Below are positions 47,115 to 55,458 of a stretch of 64,000 nt of DNA, in pieces. The stretch is from Azospirillum oryzae (GTDB lineage: Bacteria > Pseudomonadota > Alphaproteobacteria > Azospirillales > Azospirillaceae), in contig NZ_VTTM01000007.1 in the NCBI RefSeq assembly GCF_008364795.1, positions 1-64,000 on the forward strand. Direction: 5' to 3'. The stretch's first letter is position 1; every line of letters begins with the position of its first letter. The notes under the pieces were generated by a model, which did not search any database, had not been told where the DNA came from, and worked only from the letters and a program-made list of their open reading frames with translations. The position numbers and the translations under genes were made by a program.

Positions 47115-48130
47115 TTCAGACTCTCCAGCCAGGCGGCCATGGCGTCTAGGGTCTCGCCGTCCATCACGTCGAAGGACGGCATGCGATTCTCGGGCTTGAT
47201 GTGCTGGGCGCCCTGGATCCAGGCGGCGAGGGTCTCCACCCGTGTCGGCAGCGTCCCGGCGGCGAGCGACGGCCGAGCGCCGACGCGGCTCAGGTCCGGA
47301 CCGACCAGCCCCGCCGCCTCCGTCCCGCGGACCGCGTGGCAGGACTGGCAGCCGAAGGAGAAGAAGGCGTCACGGCCACGCGCAAGCTGCGGCGTTACCG
47401 GCTCCGGCGCCGGGCGCCGCTGCGCCGTCATCCAGTCGTCGAACTCGTCCGCCGGCAGGACCCGGATGTCGAAGGCCATCAGCGCATGCTGCGCCCCGCA
47501 AAATTCGGCACATTGGCCGCGATAGAGCCCCGGCCGCTGCGCCACGATCGGCAGCCGGTTCACATGGCCGGGGATCATGTCGATCTTGCCGGCGAGGCTC
47601 GGCGCCCAGAAGCTGTGGATGACGTCGGCGCTGGCGACCCGCAGTTCCACCTGCCGCCCAACCGGCAGCACGAGTTCGTTGGCCCCGCGCAGCGGCTCCT
47701 GCCCCTCCACATGATAGCGGACGTCCCACCACCACATGTAGCCGGTGACCTCGACCACCAGTTCCGGTTCCGGCGTCAGGGTCGCCAACCGGCGGGCAAG
47801 GGCGAATTCATGGAGTTGGAGGGCCGTCAACGTGACGAGCGGGAACAGGATGCCGCCGCCGATCACCCAGGCGCGGCGGCCGGGAAACCGCTCCGGCCGG
47901 ATCAGCGCGGCATAGAGCGCCAGCGCCATCACCAGCACAAAAATCACCCCGGCGCCAATGAACAGGATCCAGGTGGTGGCCAGGATTTCCCGCGCGCTGA
48001 CGCCGGCGGCATCCAGCGCCGACTGCCGCCCCTCGCATCCGGCCAGAGCGAATCCGGAAAGGGCAAGCGCCGCAATGGGCAAGCCGGGCCGCAGAAAGGC
48101 TCTCTCAGTTCGCCGGTTCGCCCGGTTCAT
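47111..48130 (-). CDS. coxB: Cytochrome c oxidase subunit II with fused cytochrome c domain
   Basis: Subunit II of a caa3-type oxidase, 339 residues from ATG 48130. A lipoprotein-type signal (LSGFALAGC) is followed by two membrane helices (about 50-75 and 90-112), the aromatic GYMWWWDVRY segment, the CuA site in HSFWAPSLAGKID plus QCAEFCGAQHALM, and a C-terminal monoheme cytochrome c domain with CQSCH near 258 and a distal Met in ENRMPSFD. It receives electrons from cytochrome c and passes them to heme a. It is first gene of the leftward oxidase operon. Confidence 0.93.
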   Translation of the reverse strand: MNRANRRTERAFLRPGLPIAALALSGFALAGCEGRQSALDAAGVSAREILATTWILFIGAGVIFVLVMALALYAALIRPERFPGRRAWVIGGGILFPLVTLTALQLHEFALARRLATLTPEPELVVEVTGYMWWWDVRYHVEGQEPLRGANELVLPVGRQVELRVASADVIHSFWAPSLAGKIDMIPGHVNRLPIVAQRPGLYRGQCAEFCGAQHALMAFDIRVLPADEFDDWMTAQRRPAPEPVTPQLARGRDAFFSFGCQSCHAVRGTEAAGLVGPDLSRVGARPSLAAGTLPTRVETLAAWIQGAQHIKPENRMPSFDVMDGETLDAMAAWLESLK

Positions 48131-48198
48131 GTCCCTCGCCTCCCCGTCGCCGGTCCACGCCCATTTCCCCCTCGGGGTCAACACAGCCGAGGCTCGAC

Positions 48199-48242
48199 GG
48201 TTTCGTGGGCAATCCGAAGTTCCCGGACGAAATCACGAAACC
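48199..48242. promoter_or_regulatory. Inverted repeat in the divergent coxB/TIGR02587 promoter region
   Basis: Perfect 9-bp arms GGTTTCGTG (48199-48207) and CACGAAACC (48234-48242), 26 bases apart, inside the 196-base divergent gap. The spacing of about 35 bases centre to centre fits a looped or two-site operator. Confidence 0.5.
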
Positions 48243-48326
48243 TGTGCGTGGCCGTAAGCGTTGAAGGGGGAAATACGGCTCCGGCAATCGCGGCGGGGTT
48301 GGAAAGGGTGCTTGAGGAGACGATGC

Positions 48327-49193
48327 ATGACCGTCGACACAGGCCGGGCGGAGGCGACGTTGCCGGACAGGCCCGTCTACGAGGACAATCGCTCCTTCCT
48401 CGTCGGATTGGCGCGCGCCTTTGCCGGGGCGCTGATCTTTTCGCTGCCGATGCTGATGACGATGGAGATGTGGTGGATCGGCTTCACCATGGCCTCCTGG
48501 CGGCTGGTCCTGCTGCTGGTGCTGCTGATCCCGCTGCTGGTCGGGCTGTCGGTGGTCAGCGGCTTCAAATCCACCGCCAGCCTGCGCGACGACATCGCCG
48601 ACGCCTTCGTCGCCATCGCCGTGGCGGTGGTGATGTCGGTCGTCATCCTTGGCATCTTCAAGGTGCTGTCCGTCGACATGCCGGCGCGCGAGGTGATCGG
48701 CAAGATCGCGCTGCAGAGCTTCCCCGCCGCCATCGGCGCCATGCTGGCCCGCGACCAGCTGGGCGAGAAGAGCAGCGAGAGCATGCAGCGTCAGACCGCG
48801 ATGAGCTATCCGCAGGAGCTGTTCCTGATGGGGGTGGGCGCGCTGTTCCTCGGCCTCAACGTCGCCCCGACGGAGGAGATGGTGCTGCTGTCCTACATGA
48901 TGGATCCGTGGCGGGAGATCGCGTTGCTGCTGCTGTCGCTGGTGCTGATGCATGCCTTCGTCTACGCCGTGGAGTTCCCCGGCGGGGCGAAGCCGCCGGG
49001 CGGCGTCGGGTTCTGGAGCCTGTTCCTGCGCTTCACCGTCGTCGGCTATGTGATCGTGCTGGCGATCTGCCTTTACCTGCTGTGGACCTTCGGCCGGACC
49101 GACGGCACCGGTTTGGCGGAGATCATCAGCGCCACCGTGGTCCTGGGCTTCCCCTGCGCCATCGGCGCGGCGGCGGCCCGCCTGATCCTGTGA
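48327..49193 (+). CDS. TIGR02587-family integral membrane protein
   Basis: Polytopic protein of 288 residues with about seven helices, matching the uncharacterised TIGR02587 group: FLVGLARAFAGALIFSLPML, MEMWWIGFTMASWRLVLLL, a conserved LGLNVAPTEEMVLLSYMM loop and a terminal GFPCAIGAAAARLIL. It is normally paired with a TIGR02588 gene, as here, 30 bases downstream. ATG 48327 follows GAGGAG. No function is known. The repeated association with alternative cytochrome oxidases suggests a membrane-energetics or stress role, but that is inference. Confidence 0.82.
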   Translation: MTVDTGRAEATLPDRPVYEDNRSFLVGLARAFAGALIFSLPMLMTMEMWWIGFTMASWRLVLLLVLLIPLLVGLSVVSGFKSTASLRDDIADAFVAIAVAVVMSVVILGIFKVLSVDMPAREVIGKIALQSFPAAIGAMLARDQLGEKSSESMQRQTAMSYPQELFLMGVGALFLGLNVAPTEEMVLLSYMMDPWREIALLLLSLVLMHAFVYAVEFPGGAKPPGGVGFWSLFLRFTVVGYVIVLAICLYLLWTFGRTDGTGLAEIISATVVLGFPCAIGAAAARLIL

Positions 49194-49223
49194 CCCTGAT
49201 CCTGTGAAGGGGGAGAGAGGCCG

Positions 49224-49670
49224 ATGGCGACGACCGGCGACGATCCGCGGGTGAACGAAGGGTCACGGGCAAATGACGGGGCGGAGCATGCACCGCCGAC
49301 CTCCCCCCTCGAATGGGTGGCGGCGGGGCTCGGCGCGCTGCTGATCGCCGCGATGATCGTCTACATGGTGCAATACGCCCTTAAGGAGCACAGTTCGGTC
49401 CCCGGCGAGATGGACGTGACCGTGATGGAATCCAGGACCGGCGGCTTGGGCCACACCGTGCGTTTCCAGATCCGCAACCGGACCGCCGCGACCGCCGCAA
49501 CGCTGATCGTTCGTGGAGAGCTGCGGTCGGGCGACCAAGTGGTGGAGACGGCGGAGGCGCAGTTCGACTATCTGCCGCCCTATTCCGAACGCTTCGGCGG
49601 CCTGATCTTCCAGAACGACCCGGCCCGCTACGAGTTGCGGATCGTCCCCACCGGCTACAGCGAACCCTGA
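49224..49670 (+). CDS. TIGR02588-family protein
   Basis: Product of 148 residues with one membrane helix (LEWVAAGLGALLIAAMIVYM at about 29-48). Its periplasmic domain looks like an immunoglobulin-like beta sandwich (TVRFQIRNRTAATAATLIVR, GELRSGDQVVETAEAQFDYL, then PPYSERFGGLIF). It is the usual partner of TIGR02587 proteins. Function unknown. The stop is 16 bases from the convergent ClC gene end. Confidence 0.8.
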   Translation: MATTGDDPRVNEGSRANDGAEHAPPTSPLEWVAAGLGALLIAAMIVYMVQYALKEHSSVPGEMDVTVMESRTGGLGHTVRFQIRNRTAATAATLIVRGELRSGDQVVETAEAQFDYLPPYSERFGGLIFQNDPARYELRIVPTGYSEP

Positions 49671-49686
49671 CGGACAGCCAGGCCGC

Positions 49687-51534
49687 TCAGTCGCGCCCCC
49701 AAAGCCCCCGCTCGCCCAGATCCTCGCCGCGCTGCCGCTCCAGCGCCTGGGAATAGCGGCGGAGCGCGAAGGACTCCGTTACATAGCCGATGATCCGTCG
49801 GTCGGTGGGCGAGGACAGAACCGGCAGGGCCTCCACCTCCTCGCTGCCGAAGCGGTTCAGCACGGTGCGGGCGTCGTCGCCGGGCATCAGGACCGCGTCG
49901 GCCTTGCAGGCCAGCGATCCGACCCGTGTCTCGGTCGCAGCCGCGTCCTGGTCCGGGTCGTGGATCATCGACATGTCGACCATTCCGGCATAGCGCCCCA
50001 TCTCGTCCACCGCAAAGACCGCCTTGGTTGACCCCAGCGGGTAGAGGCGGCGCAGCGCCTCCACCGTCAGTGTGGCCGGCACCGTCTTGGCGTCGCGGCG
50101 CATCAGCCGGAAGGCCGTCAGTTCCGACAGCCAGCCGATGTCGTAGGCGCCGCGGATCGGCACGCCGCGCAGGTGGAAGCGCCAAGTGGCAAAGGAGTAG
50201 CCGAAAGCCTGACGCACCACGGTCGTCGACAGCACCACCCCGATCAGCACGCCCGACGCCGCCCACAGATCCTGCGTCGTCTCCAGCACCAGCAGCACCA
50301 TGGTGACCGGCGCGCCGACGATGCCGGCGGCGACCGATCCCATGCCGACCAGCAGCAGCAGGCCGCTGTCGATCCCCAGCCCCGGCAGGAAGGCGGAGGT
50401 CGTCTGCCCCAGCAGGCCGCCGAACAGCCCGCCGATGAACAGCGAGGCGCTAAACAGGCCGCCGCGGAAGCCCGAGCCCAGCGACAACGCCGATGCCAGG
50501 ATTTTCGCCACCAGAGTCAAGGCCAGCGCCAGCGCGCCACCCGCCAGCTCCGGCGGGACGGCGCCGGGGCCGCTGCCCATCACCGCCGGCACGGCCAGTG
50601 CCAGCGCGCCCACCATCACCCCGCCGATGGCCGGCCTCATCCAACGCGGGACCGGCAGCCGGTTGAATCCGCGCTCCGCCACCGTCACCGCCTGCATGGC
50701 GAGGATGCTGAGCCAGCCGGCCAGGAAGCCGACCACGCCGCAGGCGGCATAATCCCAACTGGCGATCTCAACCGGGCGGCCGAGCGCCAGCGGCACCTCG
50801 CCGCCCGTCAGCAGGGCCGATGCCGCCACCGCCATCGCCGCCGCCGCCCCGACCGGGGCCAGCACCGCCAGCGTATAGCCGCCCAGCACCAGTTCGAAGG
50901 CGTAGAAGGCGCCGGCCAACGGCGCGTGGTAGGCCGCGGCGATGGCCGCCGCCGCCCCACAACCGACCATGGTGCGCAGATCGGCCCGGCGCAGCCGCAG
51001 CCGCTGGCCCAACGAAGACGCCAACCCGGCGCCGGCCTGGGTGTAGGCGGCCTCCATGCCGACCGACGCGCCGGAAGCGTTGGACAACGCCGTCGTCACC
51101 GTCAGCCGCAGGCTGTCGATCAGCGACATCTTGCCGCCATAGAGCGCGTTCGCCTCCACCGCGTCGACGATGGCGTTGGGGCGCCAGCGCCGCACCAGCG
51201 TCGACAGGATGCCCAGCAGCAGCCCGCCGGCGGCCGGTACACCCAGCGTCCGCAGCAGGTCGGGCGTGCCCTGCCCCAGCCGCTCTCCCTCCGGCAGGTC
51301 GAAGACCAGCGCCTGCATCAGCAGCACCGCTTCGTGGAGAAGACCGACCGCCAGCCCGACCACCCCGCCGAGCAGCGCGGCAAGCACCACCACCGCCAGC
51401 ACGCTGTTGCGGACGCTCCAGCGGTCGGACACGGTTGTGGCCGCGGACGCATCGAGCGTCGCATAGGGATCGGTGCCGGCGCGGGCGTTGTCGCCCACAC
51501 CGTCGAGGGAAGCCGAGTTGTCAGGCATGATCAC
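49687..51534 (-). CDS. ClC-family chloride channel/antiporter with CBS domains
   Basis: Chloride transporter of 615 residues: a membrane domain (about 45-440) followed by a cytoplasmic CBS pair (about 465-590, AVFAVDEMGRYAGMVDMSMI and VLSSPTDRRIIGYVTES). The gating Glu is retained in SVGMEAAYTQ, aligned to the G-R-E-G-P motif, but Arg, Gly and Pro around it are replaced. The usual GSGIP filter segment is also altered (AIVDAVEANALYGG). The third motif GSGFRGGLFSASLFIGG is close to consensus. Transport direction and ion cannot be told. Single leftward gene. Confidence 0.87.
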   Translation of the reverse strand: MIMPDNSASLDGVGDNARAGTDPYATLDASAATTVSDRWSVRNSVLAVVVLAALLGGVVGLAVGLLHEAVLLMQALVFDLPEGERLGQGTPDLLRTLGVPAAGGLLLGILSTLVRRWRPNAIVDAVEANALYGGKMSLIDSLRLTVTTALSNASGASVGMEAAYTQAGAGLASSLGQRLRLRRADLRTMVGCGAAAAIAAAYHAPLAGAFYAFELVLGGYTLAVLAPVGAAAAMAVAASALLTGGEVPLALGRPVEIASWDYAACGVVGFLAGWLSILAMQAVTVAERGFNRLPVPRWMRPAIGGVMVGALALAVPAVMGSGPGAVPPELAGGALALALTLVAKILASALSLGSGFRGGLFSASLFIGGLFGGLLGQTTSAFLPGLGIDSGLLLLVGMGSVAAGIVGAPVTMVLLVLETTQDLWAASGVLIGVVLSTTVVRQAFGYSFATWRFHLRGVPIRGAYDIGWLSELTAFRLMRRDAKTVPATLTVEALRRLYPLGSTKAVFAVDEMGRYAGMVDMSMIHDPDQDAAATETRVGSLACKADAVLMPGDDARTVLNRFGSEEVEALPVLSSPTDRRIIGYVTESFALRRYSQALERQRGEDLGERGLWGRD

Positions 51535-51589
51535 GCTGATTGGTAGCCCTTCCGTAAGGGGACAATGGGCCGGAAGGGCGTGAGTTCCG

Positions 51590-52933
51590 TCAGGGCTTCG
51601 CCTGTTGCGGCTTCGATTGCGGCTTCACCGTCGCCGGAGCGGGCGCCGACGGAGTGGATGGGGCCGGTGCGGGGGTCGGCGCGGGGGTCTGCGTCGCAGG
51701 GGCCGTCTGAACGGGCGCAGGCTGAACCGGCGCCGCGTCCGTGGTGGCCGGCGCCGGCGCGGTGCCGGCACGGCGTAGCACCTGGGCGAGGTTGTCGCGC
51801 ACCTTGTCGGCCAGCGCAACGTCGGGTTCGCCGGCCTCGTGGAAGATCACGGTGAACAGCCGACGCTGCGACAGCAGGAAGTTCAGCGTGACGTGCAGCT
51901 TCCCCTGCGGCATCGCGCAATCGACCGATCCCGTGCGCAGCCAGACCGCACCGGCCTGTTCGGACGGGTTCAGGCTGACCGTCGGCGTGCCTTCGCAGCG
52001 CTGCTTCATGGCGTCGGCGAAGCTGTCCGACAACTCGTCGATCTTGGCGCCCTCGCCCACCGCGCGCTCGCGGATGCCGCCGACGATGGGTCCGAAACGC
52101 CAAGCGACATCGGCCGGGCGCCGCTCCTGCGGGACCTTGTCCATCGGCACCAGTTCGGCGTCGTGCACCCCGGCCGCCGTCAGCAGGCTGTCCAGCCCTT
52201 CCGGCAGTCGGTTCTTCTCCGCCGCCGGGCGGCCGGCGGCGACCTTGATCGGCGGGACGTTCCCGCCCTTGTCGACGCAGGTCTTCAGGTCGCCCAGAAC
52301 CTTCTTGGTGCCGTCCAGCTTGAAGGCGATGCGGTCGGAAGCCGACGACACCACCAGCTCGTTGCCACCCATCAGGGCAGTGACCAGTTCCTCGTCCTTG
52401 CCGTTGGAGACCACCAGCATGTCCGGCTGGGAAGCGATGGCGGTCCGTTCCCGCTTCAGCTTCTTGTCGACCTCGATGGTCACCGGCCATTCGCCGCCCT
52501 TCGGCAGATCGGCGCCGGGAATGCCGATGCCGATGTTGATCTCGCCCTTCGGGCTGCGGGCGAACATCAGCACATGGCCGGAGGTGAATTCCCCCTCCGC
52601 CACGCAATAGGCGAAGCTGCCGTCCTTCTTCTTGGCGGCGCCGCCGTCCCAGCTCTCGATCAGTTCGCCCGGCCCTTCCGGCTTGGGCGGAGCGGCGGCC
52701 TTGTCGCCGCCGGGGGCGCCGGCGGCAGGCGGATTGGCTGGTTTGGCACCCTGCTGCGGCGCGGCAGGAGTCAGGATCTCTTCTTCCGGCTCGGGCAGCC
52801 CGTAATAGGCGGCCGGCGGCATGTTCGGCTCGACCGGCACCAGCTCCGCCACCGCCGGAGTCGACGCCACCCCCAGCAGGAGAAGCGCGGACAGCGAAGC
52901 GGCAAGGCGGGCGGTCATCACGAGGTAATCCAT
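51590..52933 (-). CDS. Secreted protein of unknown function with Pro/Ala-rich tail
   Basis: Periplasmic protein of 447 residues. The signal peptide (MTARLAASLSALLLLGVASTPAVA) may start at ATG 52933 or 52918. Then a Pro-rich linker, a first domain at about 95-235 with FAYCVAEGEFTSGHVLMFAR, a VTIEVDK strand and a closing LDGTKKVLGDLKTCVD; the two Cys probably form a disulfide. A second domain at about 260-400 has WRFGPIVGGIRERAVGEG, and C-terminal Pro/Ala/Thr repeats make the last 60 residues disordered. I do not recognise a family with known function. The upstream 111-base gap separates it from livF. Confidence 0.7.
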   Translation of the reverse strand: MDYLVMTARLAASLSALLLLGVASTPAVAELVPVEPNMPPAAYYGLPEPEEEILTPAAPQQGAKPANPPAAGAPGGDKAAAPPKPEGPGELIESWDGGAAKKKDGSFAYCVAEGEFTSGHVLMFARSPKGEINIGIGIPGADLPKGGEWPVTIEVDKKLKRERTAIASQPDMLVVSNGKDEELVTALMGGNELVVSSASDRIAFKLDGTKKVLGDLKTCVDKGGNVPPIKVAAGRPAAEKNRLPEGLDSLLTAAGVHDAELVPMDKVPQERRPADVAWRFGPIVGGIRERAVGEGAKIDELSDSFADAMKQRCEGTPTVSLNPSEQAGAVWLRTGSVDCAMPQGKLHVTLNFLLSQRRLFTVIFHEAGEPDVALADKVRDNLAQVLRRAGTAPAPATTDAAPVQPAPVQTAPATQTPAPTPAPAPSTPSAPAPATVKPQSKPQQAKP

Positions 52934-53044
52934 AGATGGTTGTGGCGGCGAAGCTATCCGCGACCGCCCCCATCCGCAAGCCCAACCGCCCTTCCGGTTG
53001 CGGGAGGCTGACACCTGTTGCACGGGACACGCAGGGGGATGCTC

Positions 53045-53746
53045 CTACCCCCCGAAGAACGCCCCGCGCAGCGCCTCGTCGGACAGCGACGCCACCGGCC
53101 CATCGCCGACCACGCGGCCCAGCCGCAGGAGGACGGCGCGCGGCGCGACCGCCAGGGCACGTGCCGCGCTCTGTTCGGCCAGCAGCACGGCCGTGCCCGC
53201 GGCGGCGATGCGGCCGACGGCGGAGAAGACCTCGTCGGCCAGCTTGGGCGACAGGCCGAGCGACGGTTCGTCGAGCAGCAGAAGGCGCGGCCGGCCCATC
53301 AGCGCGCGGCCCAGGCTCAGCATCTGCTGCTGGCCGCCGGACAGGCGCCAGGCGCTCTCGCCGCTCTTGACGGCAAGGTCGGGGAACAGGGCGAAGACGC
53401 GCTCGACATCCCGGGCGCGGTCGCGGGCGGCGGGCAGGCCGGCGACCTCCAGATTGTCGCGCACGCTCATGCCGGGGAAGACCCGCCGCCCCTCCGGCAC
53501 ATAGCCGATGCCGCGCCTCACCCGCGCCTCGGTCGCCAGCGGGCCGAGATCGGCGCCGTCGAAACGCAGCTCCCCCCGCGCCGGCACGAGGCCGAGCAGC
53601 GCCTTCAACAGCGTCGACTTCCCCGCCCCGTTGGCGCCGAGCAACGCCACCGTCTCCCCCGCCGCCACAGTCAGCGAAACGCCGTCGAGCGCGCTCGCCC
53701 CACCATAGCCGGCGGTCAGGTTGCGGATGGACAGCAGCGGGCTCAT
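53045..53746 (-). CDS. livF: Branched-chain-amino-acid-type ABC transporter ATPase (LivF-like)
   Basis: ATP-binding subunit of 233 residues. Walker A GANGAGKS at 37-44, Q-loop region near 85, the ABC signature LSGGQQQM near 134, Walker B LLLLDEPSLGLSP near 155 and the switch His region after it. All motifs are canonical, in contrast to the fused partner ATPase. It is last gene of the leftward operon, with its ATG overlapping the upstream stop by 4 bases. The operon leader carries a TPP riboswitch, so the name refers to family, not to substrate. Confidence 0.9.
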   Translation of the reverse strand: MSPLLSIRNLTAGYGGASALDGVSLTVAAGETVALLGANGAGKSTLLKALLGLVPARGELRFDGADLGPLATEARVRRGIGYVPEGRRVFPGMSVRDNLEVAGLPAARDRARDVERVFALFPDLAVKSGESAWRLSGGQQQMLSLGRALMGRPRLLLLDEPSLGLSPKLADEVFSAVGRIAAAGTAVLLAEQSAARALAVAPRAVLLRLGRVVGDGPVASLSDEALRGAFFGG

Positions 53747-55458
53747 GCCGATCCCGCCCTGCCCAGGTATGCCGTCGCCACCGCCTGATCCCGGCGCACC
53801 TCGCCGGCCGGACCGTCATAGATCAACTGCCCACGATCGAGGCACAGCACCCGGCCGGCCAGCGGCAGCAGGAATCCCATGTCATGCTCCACCAGCAGGA
53901 TCGCCATCCCCTCCCCCGCCAAATCGCGCAGCAGGGCCGCCAGATCCGCCTTCTCGCCATCGGTCAGGCCGGCGGCGGGCTCGTCCAGCAGCAGGACCGC
54001 CGGGCGACGGACCAGGGCGCGGGCCAGTTCCACCCGCCGGCGCAGTGCCGCCGGCAACCCGTCGCAGGATTCCCCGGCAAGCTCGCCGACGCCCAGCCGG
54101 TCGAGCGCCCAGTGCGCATGCGCCTCCGCCGTCGCGGCGTCCCGATCGAAGGCGAGACGGGCGGCGGCCACCGCCTCCAGCACGCCGGCCCCGGCAGGCA
54201 GCGCCGCCGCCTGGAAACTGCGGGCCAGTCCGGCACGGGCCAGCCGGTCGGCGCGAGCGCCGGTGACGTCCTGCCCGCCGAGCCGCACCCGCCCGGCATC
54301 CGGCCGCTCCAGCCCCGACAGCAGGTTGATGACCGTGGATTTGCCCGACCCGTTCGGCCCGATCAGCCCGGTGATGGTGCCCGGCCGCAGGTCCAGCGAC
54401 ACGCGGTCCACCGCCTGCACGCCGCCGAAGTATTTCCGCAAGCCCTCGACCGCCAGCCCCTCCGGCAGGGCGGGTGGTGGCGGCGGCTCCCTCGCCTCCA
54501 CCAGCGCACGGGGCTTGCCGCCGTACAGGCGGGCCGTGAGGCGGTGGAGGAGCCCGGTCAGCCCGTCCGGCGCCAGCACGATGGTCAGCAGAAGCGCGGC
54601 GCCGTAGATGACCAGATAGCCGCGCTCCAGGAAGCGGAACCATTCCGGCAGATGCAGCAGCAGCACGGCGCCCAGCACCGCCCCGGCCATTCGTCCCCGC
54701 CCGCCGACGATGGATATCGTGAGGATGGAGACCATGACCGGGAATTCCAGCACCTCCGGCGACACGACGCGCTGGGTGTGGACCGCCAGCGCTCCGGCGG
54801 CCCCGGCGAACAGCGCGCTGATGCCGAAGGCGGCCAGCCGCAGCCGGCCGACATCCAGCCCCAGCGTTCCCGCCGCCAGCGGATCGTCACGCAGCATGGT
54901 CAGCGACCGGCCGAGCCTTCCCCGCGCCAGACGCCAGCCGATCAGCCCGCCAAGCGCCACCAGCCCCCAGACCAGCCCGGCCATCGGCAGCCCGCGCGGC
55001 ACCGCCCAGCCGAAGAGCACCGCCGCCGGCACCCCGGCCAGCCCATTGGAGCCGCCGGTCAGCTCCGGCAGGTTCACGGCAAGCAGATGCAGCACCTGCG
55101 CGATCCCCAGCGTCGCAAGGGCGAAGTAATGCGATTCCAGCCGCAGCACCGCCAGCCCGACCGGCAACGCCAGCAGAAACGGAACCAGCATCGACAGCGG
55201 AAAGGTCGCCTCGAAGCCGAGCCCATGGCGGCTGCCGAGGATGCCCGTCACATAGGCGCCGACGCCGAAGAAGGCGCCCTGCGCCAGCGACAGCGCGCCA
55301 CCGAGGCCGAAGACGATCTGGAAGCCGAAGGCCGCCAGCGCATAGACCCCGGCGACGGTCAGGACGCGCAGGCCGTAGGGCGAGGCGAAGGCGAGCGCAT
55401 AGACCAGCAGGGCGAGGGCGCCGGCGGTGAGAATGACGGCCGACCGACGCTCAGCCAC
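53743..55458 (-). CDS. Fused LivM-type permease and LivG-type ATPase
   Basis: 571-residue fusion. Residues about 1-305 form a LivM-like permease (VAGVYALAAFGFQIVFGLGG, ALSLAQGAFFGVGAYVTGIL, AGALAVHTQRVVSPEVLEFP). Residues about 335-571 form an ABC ATPase with Walker A GPNGSGKS near 366 and Walker B AVLLLDEPAAGL near 486. The signature region reads CDGLPAALRRRVELARAL near 463 instead of L-(S/A)-(Y/G)-G-Q, so this half-site looks degenerate. The stop overlaps the livF start and the ATG overlaps the livH stop. The fusion itself occurs in some proteobacterial Liv systems. Confidence 0.88.
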   Translation of the reverse strand: MAERRSAVILTAGALALLVYALAFASPYGLRVLTVAGVYALAAFGFQIVFGLGGALSLAQGAFFGVGAYVTGILGSRHGLGFEATFPLSMLVPFLLALPVGLAVLRLESHYFALATLGIAQVLHLLAVNLPELTGGSNGLAGVPAAVLFGWAVPRGLPMAGLVWGLVALGGLIGWRLARGRLGRSLTMLRDDPLAAGTLGLDVGRLRLAAFGISALFAGAAGALAVHTQRVVSPEVLEFPVMVSILTISIVGGRGRMAGAVLGAVLLLHLPEWFRFLERGYLVIYGAALLLTIVLAPDGLTGLLHRLTARLYGGKPRALVEAREPPPPPALPEGLAVEGLRKYFGGVQAVDRVSLDLRPGTITGLIGPNGSGKSTVINLLSGLERPDAGRVRLGGQDVTGARADRLARAGLARSFQAAALPAGAGVLEAVAAARLAFDRDAATAEAHAHWALDRLGVGELAGESCDGLPAALRRRVELARALVRRPAVLLLDEPAAGLTDGEKADLAALLRDLAGEGMAILLVEHDMGFLLPLAGRVLCLDRGQLIYDGPAGEVRRDQAVATAYLGRAGSA

